A DNA stretch of 11,108 nt, taken from Candidatus Methanophagales archaeon. GTDB lineage: Archaea; Halobacteriota; Syntropharchaeia; Alkanophagales; Methanospirareceae. The number at the start of each line of letters is the position of its first letter. The first letter of the stretch is position 1. Shown piece by piece: positions 1 to 5,842 of the stretch. The notes below the pieces were generated by a model. It did not search any database. It saw nothing but the letters and a program-made list of their open reading frames with translations, and was not told where the DNA came from. The position numbers and the translations under genes were made by a program. The DNA is taken from the NCBI GenBank assembly GCA_003601795.1, contig PIXU01000089.1, positions 1-11,108 of the forward strand, given 5' to 3'.

Positions 1-942
1 AATTTAGATTTAAATGAGCTACGAAGAAAAAGCGGTGGATTATTTGGATATAATGATGAAACAGGAAGTATTGGAGTAGTTACAATAAATTTATCTCAGC
101 TTGGTTATCTATCTCACTCTGAATCAGAATTCTTCGAAAGGCTAGATGAAATTTTAGTTATTGCAAAGGAAGTCCTTGAATGCAAACGCAAAATTATTCA
201 GAAAACATTTGATAGAGGATTACTTCCTTATACAAAGCAATATCTTAAGGGATTTGATAATCATTTCTCAACTATCGGGGTTATAGCAGGGGAGGAGATG
301 TGTCAGAATTTGCTTGGTTGCTCTATAGCAACAGAAACTGGAAGGGAGTTTGCTATTCAAGTTCTCAAATATATTAGAGAACGCATAAGGGAATTTCAGG
401 AAGAGACCGGAAATCTTTATAATTTAGAAGCTACTCCGGCTGAAGGTGCGAGCTATAGACTGGCAAGAATTGATAGAAAGAAATTCGGAAGGAAGATATT
501 TGTATCCGGCACCAAGACACGTCCATTCTACGTTAATTCGACCCAGCTTCCCTACGACCATAATTTAGATTTGATTTCCGTTCTGGAGCATCAGGAGCCG
601 CTTCAAACTCTATATTCTGGAGGAACTATCCTACATTGTTATCTTGGTGAGCAGTTGCCAAAGGAAGAATGCAAATATATAGTTCCTAATTTTGTTGAGT
701 GGCTTTGCACAAACTGGAGAATCCCTTATTATACGCTGACACCAACATACTCAGTATGTAGAGCTTGCGGAAAGACACATTCGGGTGCAGTTCAAAGATG
801 TCCTGATTGTAGTCAGCCATGCGAAATCTATTCACGAGTTGTTGGTTATTACAGTCCGATACAGGCATGGAATCCAGGTAAGAGAGAAGAATTCAAAAGA
901 CGAACGGTTTATACGAGCTTAGAAGATGCGATGAATCCATAA
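1..942 (+). CDS. nrdD: Anaerobic (class III) ribonucleoside-triphosphate reductase, C-terminal part (5' end outside window)
   Basis: NrdD reduces ribonucleoside triphosphates to dNTPs using a glycyl radical. The frame is open from the first base, so the visible 313 residues are only the C-terminal part; the ATG at 298 is internal. Family landmarks are clear: GSIGVVTINL early on, STIGVIAGEEMC around residue 90-101 with Cys101 as the likely thiyl-radical cysteine, then YNLEATPAEG near residue 140. Four cysteines in two CxxC pairs (about residues 253, 256, 267 and 270) form the zinc site. The glycyl-radical motif SRVVGYYSP has its Gly near residue 282, followed by WNPGK. The radical glycine lies about 31 residues from the stop, as usual for the family, and all key residues are present, so this end looks functional. 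The activating radical-SAM enzyme NrdG is not in the window and must lie elsewhere or come from the host. The enzyme is oxygen-sensitive, pointing to an anaerobic host. Confidence 0.95.
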   Translation, partial: NLDLNELRRKSGGLFGYNDETGSIGVVTINLSQLGYLSHSESEFFERLDEILVIAKEVLECKRKIIQKTFDRGLLPYTKQYLKGFDNHFSTIGVIAGEEMCQNLLGCSIATETGREFAIQVLKYIRERIREFQEETGNLYNLEATPAEGASYRLARIDRKKFGRKIFVSGTKTRPFYVNSTQLPYDHNLDLISVLEHQEPLQTLYSGGTILHCYLGEQLPKEECKYIVPNFVEWLCTNWRIPYYTLTPTYSVCRACGKTHSGAVQRCPDCSQPCEIYSRVVGYYSPIQAWNPGKREEFKRRTVYTSLEDAMNP

Positions 943-958
943 ATTAGACGGAGGCACG

Positions 959-1168
959 GTGTGGATGACGGAATTTCGAGTAGTCTGGGAGAAATGGGAA
1001 GATGGCAGCATTAGGATTAAAGAAATAAAATACGCCGATAAGGATATTTCATTTCGTGATTCAGTGCGAGAACTTCATCTCAAGTTCATGCTCGCAACCG
1101 TTAGCGCTCTTATTCAAGACCAGCATAATAAACAAAAGAGCTTAGCTCTGTTAGAATGCGAAGAGTGA
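959..1168 (+). CDS. Small protein of unknown function (69 aa)
   Basis: I do not recognise this protein. GGAGG at 950-954 supports initiation either at GTG 959 (4-base spacing) or at ATG 965 (10-base spacing). The second would remove two residues and is the more usual start codon. The product is soluble, with a charged N-terminal half (FRVVWEKWEDGSIRIKEI, which looks like beta strands) and a C-terminal half that should be helical. It has no signal peptide, membrane segment or cysteine motif. It follows nrdD by 16 bases, and its last 13 bases overlap the Dam-like methyltransferase, so the two are probably translated together. The tight packing and good ribosome binding site argue that it is real, although nothing shows its role. 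Confidence 0.65.
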   Translation: MWMTEFRVVWEKWEDGSIRIKEIKYADKDISFRDSVRELHLKFMLATVSALIQDQHNKQKSLALLECEE

Positions 1169-1989
1169 GAACAATAGGATGGTATGGTGGCAAGGCTCGT
1201 TTGGTTAAGCATCTACTGCAGTTGATTCCTCCACATAAAATTTATTTAGAAGTATTCGGGGGTGGTGCGGCTCTCCTGCTATCCAAGCAGCCAGCTCAGT
1301 TGGAAATTTATAATGATATAGATTCTAATCTTTATAATCTCTTCAGAGTGATACGGGATGACAAGTTATTTCCGATTTTTCTTCACAAAGTAAAATGGAC
1401 ACTATATTCAAGAGAGGAATGGCGGAGGGCAAGAAAATCATATAGATATGCTAATAATCCTGTTGAAAAAGCAGTGCGCTTCTTTATCACTATAAGACAA
1501 AGTTTTGCTAAATATACTCATTCCTGGTCTTATTCTTTAAAAGAGAAATCTCCTGCGAAATCCTATTTTGCATTTATAGATGAGCTGGAAGCTCTCCATA
1601 GACGGTTAAGAACAGTTCAGATAGAGAATTTGGATTGGAAAAAATGCATACGAAAGTATAATAATGAATCAGTTTTCCTATACGGGGATCCCCCCTACGT
1701 AAAAGAAGCCAGAAGACTAAAATCAGATGTTTATTCTCATGAATTTACTAAAGAGGATCATGAAGAATTCGTTGAGTTTCTTTTAAATGAATGGCAAGGC
1801 AAAGCAATGATTTCAGGTTATAGAAATCCAATATACGAGAGATTAGAAAAAGCTGGTTGGATACGGAAAGATATTGAAATTGCTCTATTTGCCTCAGGCA
1901 AGCCAACAACACGTAATCCGAAACAGAGAAAGCGAGAAAGGGTAATAGAGAGTGTATGGATGAATTATAAATTAAAAACCCTAGTATAA
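1156..1989 (+). CDS. Dam-type (D12 class, alpha) DNA adenine N6-methyltransferase
   Basis: Predicted to transfer a methyl group from S-adenosylmethionine to N6 of adenine in a specific DNA site. Motif order is that of the Dam/D12 (alpha) class: GWYGGK (residues 8-13, motif X), then the AdoMet-binding LEVFGGGAALL (about 31-41, motif I), then a recognition region, then GDPPY (177-181, the catalytic motif IV). At 277 residues it has the usual length of a stand-alone Dam-like enzyme. The segment EKAVRFFITIRQSF (104-117) also fits the family. The target sequence cannot be read from the protein; GATC is only one possibility. No restriction endonuclease is adjacent, so it looks like an orphan viral enzyme. 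ATG 1156 lies inside the previous gene; an in-frame GTG at 1165 is an alternative. There is no strong ribosome binding site, which suggests translational coupling. Confidence 0.93.
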   Translation: MRRVRTIGWYGGKARLVKHLLQLIPPHKIYLEVFGGGAALLLSKQPAQLEIYNDIDSNLYNLFRVIRDDKLFPIFLHKVKWTLYSREEWRRARKSYRYANNPVEKAVRFFITIRQSFAKYTHSWSYSLKEKSPAKSYFAFIDELEALHRRLRTVQIENLDWKKCIRKYNNESVFLYGDPPYVKEARRLKSDVYSHEFTKEDHEEFVEFLLNEWQGKAMISGYRNPIYERLEKAGWIRKDIEIALFASGKPTTRNPKQRKRERVIESVWMNYKLKTLV

Positions 1990-1991
1990 AA

Positions 1992-2282
1992 ATGTCTAAA
2001 GAAAGAATTATATTGCTAGATGCAATTAGACAGAAATGCTTAGACTGCTCTGCGTATTCATATACAGAAGTAGAACATTGCGAATTTGAAGGTTGTCCGT
2101 TATTCCAGTTTAGAAAAAGCAGACGAGATAATAAAATACGAGGAGCGAGCAAAAGAGCTCTCCTTCATGCTATCCGAAAGAAATGCTTAGATTGTTGTCT
2201 TGGCAGCTCAGAGGAAGTCAGAAACTGTCCAGTAAGGAAATGTCCGTTATACGATTTCAGATACGGGAAGTTCCCTCAATAG
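1992..2282 (+). CDS. Cys-rich protein with two tandem copies of a Cys4 motif
   Basis: A 96-residue protein built from two copies of one unit, offset by 49 residues. Each unit has the form IR-x-KCLDC, a ten-residue spacer, C, four residues, then CPL-x-x-FR. The cysteines are at 16, 19, 30 and 35, and at 65, 68, 79 and 84, so the spacing (2-10-4) is identical in both halves. This is the pattern expected of two small zinc-binding modules. Single-unit proteins with this KCLDC...CPL pattern are, from memory, common in viruses and proviruses of archaea and bacteria, but I know of no assigned function. Nucleic-acid or protein binding is inference. ATG 1992 is 2 bases after the methyltransferase stop with no ribosome binding site, so it is probably translationally coupled. 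Confidence 0.8.
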   Translation: MSKERIILLDAIRQKCLDCSAYSYTEVEHCEFEGCPLFQFRKSRRDNKIRGASKRALLHAIRKKCLDCCLGSSEEVRNCPVRKCPLYDFRYGKFPQ

Positions 2283-2312
2283 CTCTTAGAATTTTTCTCT
2301 CTATTTCAATAA

Positions 2313-2319
2313 GGTGATC
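2313..2319 (+). promoter_or_regulatory. Shine-Dalgarno-like site GGTGATC
   Basis: GGTGATC is complementary to the conserved 3' end of 16S rRNA (GATCACC). It sits 10 bases before TTG 2330 and is the main reason to accept that rare start codon. The spacing is somewhat long for this part of the anti-SD, so support is moderate. Confidence 0.4.
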
Positions 2320-2329
2320 CACTACAATC

Positions 2330-2578
2330 TTGCAAATCTCAACGGAGAATTCGCCATTTCTTGAACGAAGAAATTTGGTTGGAGATTTCAGAACTCAAAG
2401 GAAAAACGAAATCGCCTCGGCAATACATCTATATTATCCCGATGGAGTTTTGCGAAGAACAATGGGGTTTAAAATGCATTTCTGTCTTGGAGAGAATATA
2501 AAGGAGGATACTGGGAAAATTTCTTTCCTAATGGAGGCGATTAAAGAGCTAATACAGAATAAGAAATATGGAATATAA
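2330..2578 (+). CDS. Small protein of unknown function (82 aa, TTG start)
   Basis: Not recognised. The frame is closed by a stop at 2315-2317, so the earliest start is TTG 2330, with an SD-like GGTGATC upstream; later starts such as TTG 2372 or ATG 2462 would give shorter products. The product is soluble and charged. Its middle (AIHLYYPDGVLRRTMGFKMHF) looks like beta strands, and its end (ISFLMEAIKELIQNKK) like an amphipathic helix. There is no metal-binding or membrane signature. It occupies the only space between the Cys4 protein and the membrane protein, and the opposite strand offers no better frame. Codon use resembles the neighbours. I regard it as probably real but with an uncertain start. 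Confidence 0.5.
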   Translation: MQISTENSPFLERRNLVGDFRTQRKNEIASAIHLYYPDGVLRRTMGFKMHFCLGENIKEDTGKISFLMEAIKELIQNKKYGI

Positions 2579-2615
2579 TATGAGGCACAGAGGCATTTCT
2601 TTCTAAGCAAAAAAA

Positions 2616-2622
2616 GGAGGTG
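2616..2622 (+). promoter_or_regulatory. Strong ribosome binding site GGAGGTG
   Basis: GGAGGTG is a near-perfect match to the anti-Shine-Dalgarno sequence, 10 bases before ATG 2633. It fixes the start of the membrane protein at 2633 and shows that the frame of its hydrophobic part (stop at 2987) is not the one in which translation begins. Confidence 0.8.
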
Positions 2623-2632
2623 GTCTTAAAAA

Positions 2633-2987
2633 ATGGGCATAATTAAAGAAATCAAGGAGTCATTGACTTCCTTTGCTAGAGATCATCCACTCTTGCTTTT
2701 GTATTTTGATTTTATTTGTAATTATTTCATTGGGCGCAGCTTTGGACTATGGATATTCTGCAGCTGCAAAGATACTTGTATATGGGATTCTCTGTGAGAT
2801 ATTTGCTCTCGTTGGCTTTATTCCGATAGCAGGCCCTTTTATTTATTGTTTCCTGGTGGATTCCTATCTTAATCCGCTAGTGCCTGGACTTGGTATATAT
2901 CAATTTGCTATGTTTATGCTTGGACTTCTGGATTCAGTGATACTCACACTAACTGCGTTGATAGTGCTGCTGGTTTGGAGATGGTGA
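2633..2987 (+). CDS. Small multi-pass membrane protein, apparently interrupted by a +1 frameshift
   Basis: Translation should start at ATG 2633 behind a strong GGAGGTG. This frame gives MGIIKEIKESLTSFARDHPL and then a few leucines, but runs into a stop at 2795-2797. The long hydrophobic frame that continues to 2987 is offset by +1. It has no ribosome binding site of its own, and its only start is a TTG at 2673 just after a stop at 2664-2666. Joining the two near the TTTT runs at 2704-2707 and 2710-2713 gives a sensible protein of about 117 residues. This would have an amphipathic charged N-terminus, a first membrane span starting LLLLYF and continuing ILFVIISLGAALDYG, a second span around LCEIFALVGFIPIAGPF, and a third near the C-terminus ending in VLLVWRW. 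The function is unknown; a lysis or membrane-remodelling role is possible but unsupported. The shift may be an assembly error, a real mutation or programmed. Confidence 0.6.
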
Positions 2988-2999
2988 GTTAAGGAAAAG

Positions 3000-3221
3000 A
3001 TGGCTCAAGATAGTATTTTAAAAGAAATAATAGAAAAAATATGGGAAGCTACTGAGCTTGGAAGACCGCCTACATACATTCTTTTCGGCAAAGAAGAGAT
3101 GAAGCGAATCCAGCAAATAGAAGGTTTTGAACAAATTAGGGAAGATGACGACGCTACTTATTTCATATTCGGATGCGAGGTGCTTATTACTCACAAACGA
3201 AGCTTCTTAGACGTAATTTAA
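3000..3221 (+). CDS. Small protein of unknown function (73 aa)
   Basis: Not recognised with confidence. ATG 3000 is preceded by AAGGA at 2991-2995, and the gene follows the membrane protein by 12 bases. The N-terminal 20 residues should form a helix (ILKEIIEKIWEATELG). They are followed by PPTYILFGKEEMKRI, an acidic linker (REDDDA), and YFIFGCEVLIT. The alternation of a Pro-led strand, helix and strand loosely recalls short pieces of phage structural proteins, but this is too weak to use as an assignment. There is no membrane segment or metal motif. It ends 14 bases before the next methyltransferase start. Confidence 0.6.
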   Translation: MAQDSILKEIIEKIWEATELGRPPTYILFGKEEMKRIQQIEGFEQIREDDDATYFIFGCEVLITHKRSFLDVI

Positions 3222-3235
3222 TAATTTATAAGGAA

Positions 3236-4063
3236 ATGACGCATCTTCTTTTGATAAAAGGAGATTGTTTAGAAGTGCTACCGCACATCCCTAACGAGTG
3301 CATAGATTTAATTATTACCGATCCGCCTTATAATATTGCGGAGGGTGCGGTGCCAATTTATGACACCCGCTATCCTAAAGGGAAAAGGCGAAAAATAGGC
3401 TTAGAAGCAGAGTGGGATAAATTCACGGATGAGGAATTTCTCCGCATGATGTATAAGTTCATAGACGAGGTGTATAGAATTCTTAAGCCAAGCGGAACTT
3501 TCATTTGCTTCACTTCGGATCGCTATTTAAGCTATCTACGAACCTATATCAGAAATAAAGGCATGGTATATAGACAAACGTGCATCTGGCAGAAAGTGAA
3601 TCCCGTGCCGCAAATGAGAAAAGTAAAATTCATGCATGCGACTGAATTCTTCTTCCTTGTTCATAAAGAAAAAGGACATGATAATTTTCGTTGGGAACAC
3701 GGCCAGCATCCTAATGTTTTCTATCATCCAATAGTCTCAGGTAAGGAGAGAACTGGTCATCCCACTCAGAAACCCGTATGGTTATTTTCGGAGCTTATTA
3801 AATATACTACTCGTGAAGGTGATTTAATATTAGATCCATTTCTTGGCTCGGGAACAACACTAGTCGCTGCCCGCAATCTAAATAGAAATGCAATTGGAAT
3901 TGAAATTAATGACGAATACATAAATATGGCTAAGCGTAGAGTAGCGCCAGAACAACGGGATTTATTTGGAAACTTTGAATTTTACTTCCATGATTGGCAG
4001 ACATCAAGCCAAGCGATTATATCAGAGTTCATTTCAAAGCTTCAGAAACCAAAGAGCATCTGA
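3236..4063 (+). CDS. Beta-class DNA methyltransferase (N4-cytosine or N6-adenine), first of a tandem pair
   Basis: Predicted AdoMet-dependent DNA methyltransferase modifying an exocyclic amino group. The catalytic motif TDPPYN is near the N-terminus (Asp29), preceded by GDCLEVLPHIP. The AdoMet-binding motif LDPFLGSGTT comes near residue 200, followed by IGIEIND. This order (IV before I) defines the beta class. HPTQKP before the last domain is also typical. I chose ATG 3236 rather than ATG 3173. The latter lies inside the previous gene and adds 21 residues with no family match, while 3236 places the conserved core at the very start. AAGG upstream of 3236 is unusually close. DPPY does not separate adenine from cytosine enzymes reliably. 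No partner nuclease is visible. Confidence 0.92.
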   Translation: MTHLLLIKGDCLEVLPHIPNECIDLIITDPPYNIAEGAVPIYDTRYPKGKRRKIGLEAEWDKFTDEEFLRMMYKFIDEVYRILKPSGTFICFTSDRYLSYLRTYIRNKGMVYRQTCIWQKVNPVPQMRKVKFMHATEFFFLVHKEKGHDNFRWEHGQHPNVFYHPIVSGKERTGHPTQKPVWLFSELIKYTTREGDLILDPFLGSGTTLVAARNLNRNAIGIEINDEYINMAKRRVAPEQRDLFGNFEFYFHDWQTSSQAIISEFISKLQKPKSI

Positions 4064-4067
4064 TACC

Positions 4068-4784
4068 ATGAGCTGGCAAGATAAATTTCCAAAAGAAAAT
4101 AGGTATCTACAAACTCTTAATGGAATTTTATATCATGGTGATTGTTTGAGAATTTTAGCAGAGTTTCCAGAAGAAAGCGTTGATTTAATTCTCACGGATC
4201 CGCCTTATGGAACAAACTATGGAAAAGTGGAAGGCGACGAATCCTTGGAGACATATCTCAAATTCCTAAAAATTTCTTTTCGTATTTTAAAGCCCGATAG
4301 ATTTCTAATAACTTATTGCTTTCCCAAATTCATATCTGAAGTTATAAAGACAGCTGAGGAAGCTGGATTTGAATATGAGTGGATAGGATTTAATTACTAT
4401 CCCAATATGTTTAAACAAAAACCACAGCCTCTCGGATATAATAGACATGAGCCATTCTTAATTTTCAGTAAAGGACATCCTACTCGGAACTCCTTCATGA
4501 AGGATGTGATTCATATTATTATGGAAAAAGAAAGGCGAGCTCTTCATCCTCACGAGAAGCCATTAAAAGCATTAGATAAATTAGTAGAAAGCGCTTCGAA
4601 AGAGGGACAGATTGTGCTAGATCCGTTTGCAGGCTCGGGCACTACTCTGATGTCCTGTGAAAGATTAAATAGAAAATGGATAGGTATAGAAATAGAAGAG
4701 GAATACTGCAGACTTGCTAAAGATAGAATTTTTAGTTGTCTGAAGCAAAGGAGGTTGGAGGAGTTTTTGAGATGCGGGAGATGA
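4068..4784 (+). CDS. Beta-class DNA methyltransferase, second of a tandem pair
   Basis: A second AdoMet-dependent DNA amino-methyltransferase, 238 residues, with the same motif order as its upstream neighbour. It has YHGDCLRIL, then TDPPYG (Asp44), a shorter central recognition region, HPHEKP, and LDPFAGSGTT (about residue 184) followed by WIGIEIEEEYC. The start is taken at ATG 4068, 4 bases after the previous stop. An upstream in-frame ATG at 3966 would overlap the preceding gene by about 100 bases and adds non-conserved sequence. The two neighbours share the catalytic core but differ in the middle, where target recognition usually lies, so they probably have different target sites. The 3' end overlaps the next gene by 13 bases. 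Confidence 0.92.
   Translation: MSWQDKFPKENRYLQTLNGILYHGDCLRILAEFPEESVDLILTDPPYGTNYGKVEGDESLETYLKFLKISFRILKPDRFLITYCFPKFISEVIKTAEEAGFEYEWIGFNYYPNMFKQKPQPLGYNRHEPFLIFSKGHPTRNSFMKDVIHIIMEKERRALHPHEKPLKALDKLVESASKEGQIVLDPFAGSGTTLMSCERLNRKWIGIEIEEEYCRLAKDRIFSCLKQRRLEEFLRCGR
4750..4763 (+). promoter_or_regulatory. Double ribosome binding site of the orotate phosphoribosyltransferase gene
   Basis: Two GGAGG-type cores in a row (GGAGGTTGGAGGAG), embedded in the end of the methyltransferase gene. The second core lies 8 bases before ATG 4772, which selects that start over the upstream TTG 4736 and over ATG 4781, which is too close to any SD. Confidence 0.75.
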
Positions 4785-5359
4785 AAGATTATATTATTCG
4801 TGCTCTTCATAAACATGGATTTATAAAAACAATAGAGGATAAGCCAGAAGGCTGGATTTTAAAGTCAGGTGCCTGGTCTCCGATATATATTAATTTACGA
4901 CAGCTCCCTTCGCATCCAACTCTTCTTTATAGAATAGCAGGCGAGATAGGGCTGCGGATAGAAGAAGTTGATTGCGATGCGGTTGTTGGTGTGCCAATGA
5001 CTGGAATTCCAATAGCCACTGCAGTAGGATTAATTATTAATAAACCAGTTGGATGGATGCGAGAGACAAACAAGAAATACGGTGAGCATAAGCTTGTGGA
5101 ACTTCCAGAAGAATACAAACGGGTTGTAATTGTTGATGATGTGATTACTACGGGTGCTAGCAAGAAGGAAGTAATAGATGCTCTGACAGAGGATAATAGA
5201 GAGTGTATAAAAATTTTTGTGGTGGTAGATAGAAGGCTGGAGAAGAGCTCTGACATAAATATTCCAGTGGAGGCATTATTTACTCTTGAAGAGATTGTGC
5301 GTGTGATAGATGTCTCGGTGGAAACCCGAGAGAAACTTCTTTCGTATATTCATAGTTAG
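4772..5359 (+). CDS. pyrE: Orotate phosphoribosyltransferase
   Basis: Catalyses orotate + PRPP to OMP + pyrophosphate, the fifth step of de novo pyrimidine synthesis. The PRPP-binding signature VIVDDVITTGAS is at about 119-130. KSGAWSPIYINLRQLPSHP (31-49) matches the orotate phosphoribosyltransferase N-terminal region, and VVGVPMTGIPIATAVG (71-86) is the conserved central loop. At 195 residues it has normal length. In the mobile loop, the usual Arg-Lys-x-x-Lys series reads R97-E98-x-x-K101, and Y103-G104 follows. The second position, normally lysine and involved in binding PRPP phosphates, is glutamate here. The first arginine and the later lysine are kept. Activity is therefore likely but not certain; a related phosphoribosyltransferase is the alternative. 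It is translationally coupled to the upstream methyltransferase by a 13-base overlap. In a virus it would act as an auxiliary metabolic gene feeding the UMP pool. Confidence 0.88.
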   Translation: MREMKDYIIRALHKHGFIKTIEDKPEGWILKSGAWSPIYINLRQLPSHPTLLYRIAGEIGLRIEEVDCDAVVGVPMTGIPIATAVGLIINKPVGWMRETNKKYGEHKLVELPEEYKRVVIVDDVITTGASKKEVIDALTEDNRECIKIFVVVDRRLEKSSDINIPVEALFTLEEIVRVIDVSVETREKLLSYIHS

Positions 5360-5385
5360 AAATTAATCTAAATGGAAGGTTAAAA

Positions 5386-5667
5386 ATGTATTGCCGATGT
5401 AATCTGTGTGGAAAAACCGCCGATTGGTTAGTTCTTTTTAATTATAAAGGTAAAACATACGCAGCCGCACGATGTCATGAATGCGTAAATAAGCCAGAGC
5501 CTCAATTAAATAATAAGGAGCATTATAATCGCATACCATTATGGTATGGCTCTTGGGCATTTGATGCTACATCGGATTCTCCGCCCTACCTTTCCTGCGT
5601 TGAAGTCCTTGCTCGTCTTTCTCCTGATGTTATTCTTTTACCTAATTCGTTTGAGGAGACAGATTAA
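5386..5667 (+). CDS. Small protein with a zinc-ribbon-like N-terminus (93 aa)
   Basis: Not assigned to a named family. ATG 5386 has GGAAGGT at 5374-5380. The N-terminus carries two CxxC pairs, C5-x2-C8 and C30-x2-C33, separated by 21 residues of predicted beta strand (ADWLVLFNYKGKTYAAA). This is the layout of a small zinc ribbon; an extra Cys3 precedes it. The C-terminal half is acidic, has no metal motif, and looks partly helical (SCVEVLARLSPDVILL). Zinc ribbons of this size often bind nucleic acids or other proteins, but no partner can be named. It sits between the orotate phosphoribosyltransferase and the very basic small protein. Confidence 0.7.
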   Translation: MYCRCNLCGKTADWLVLFNYKGKTYAAARCHECVNKPEPQLNNKEHYNRIPLWYGSWAFDATSDSPPYLSCVEVLARLSPDVILLPNSFEETD

Positions 5668-5676
5668 AAATCCTGA

Positions 5677-5841
5677 ATGAGTATGGGAAAGGGAAGAAAG
5701 AAAGGCTTAAGAAAACACAAGAGAGCAATTCAAAGAGGGCGAGCAAAGCGTAAGCACATGCGTCAGTTATTAGCACAATATGCGGTAACAGGCGATTGGT
5801 CTTTGCTTTCTGAAATAAGAAGAAGTAAAGGACGGAGATAA
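5677..5841 (+). CDS. Very basic 54-aa protein, possible nucleic-acid-binding protein
   Basis: A short gene that length cut-offs would miss. It reads from ATG 5677 (or ATG 5683, two residues shorter) to TAA 5839-5841. The product has 19 Lys/Arg and two His in 54 residues against only two acidic residues. The first 29 residues are almost continuously basic (MGKGRKKGLRKHKRAIQR and on). After these comes a short hydrophobic stretch (LLAQYAVTGDWSLLSEI) and a basic tail, RRSKGRR. GAGGAG at 5653-5658 is too far upstream for a classic ribosome binding site, so coupling to the previous gene (9 bases away) is likely. The gene fills the space exactly, and GGAG for the next gene lies in its last codons. 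Binding of DNA or RNA, for example in genome compaction, is inference from charge alone. Confidence 0.65.
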   Translation: MSMGKGRKKGLRKHKRAIQRGRAKRKHMRQLLAQYAVTGDWSLLSEIRRSKGRR

Positions 5842-5842
5842 A

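Noticed and set aside
1684..1694. GGGGATCCCC palindrome within the Dam-like methyltransferase gene, and GATCC in the other two methyltransferase genes
   Set aside because: The GATCC arises from the Asp-Pro codons of the DPPY motif in each gene, so it is explained by coding and is not evidence of a regulatory methylation site.
1748..2152. Minus-strand open frame of 134 codons opposite the Dam-like methyltransferase and the Cys4 protein
   Set aside because: It is fully antisense to two well-supported genes, and its protein shows no family features or ribosome binding site.
959..2578. Possible relationship between the 69-residue and 82-residue small proteins, both ending in a helix with an LIQ core
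   Set aside because: Only a handful of residues agree over a short predicted helix, which is what chance gives; the N-terminal halves do not align.
2571..2580. AT-rich GAATATAATA as an archaeal TATA box for the membrane protein gene
   Set aside because: It overlaps the end of the upstream gene in AT-rich DNA, has no clear BRE, and such strings occur often here; a separate promoter is not supported.
3173..3235. Upstream ATG 3173 as the start of the first beta-class methyltransferase
   Set aside because: It overlaps the preceding gene by about 50 bases and adds 21 residues outside the conserved core; ATG 3236 is a better fit.
3966..4067. Upstream ATG 3966 as the start of the second beta-class methyltransferase
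   Set aside because: It would overlap the upstream methyltransferase by nearly 100 bases, and the added residues look like out-of-frame reading of that gene.
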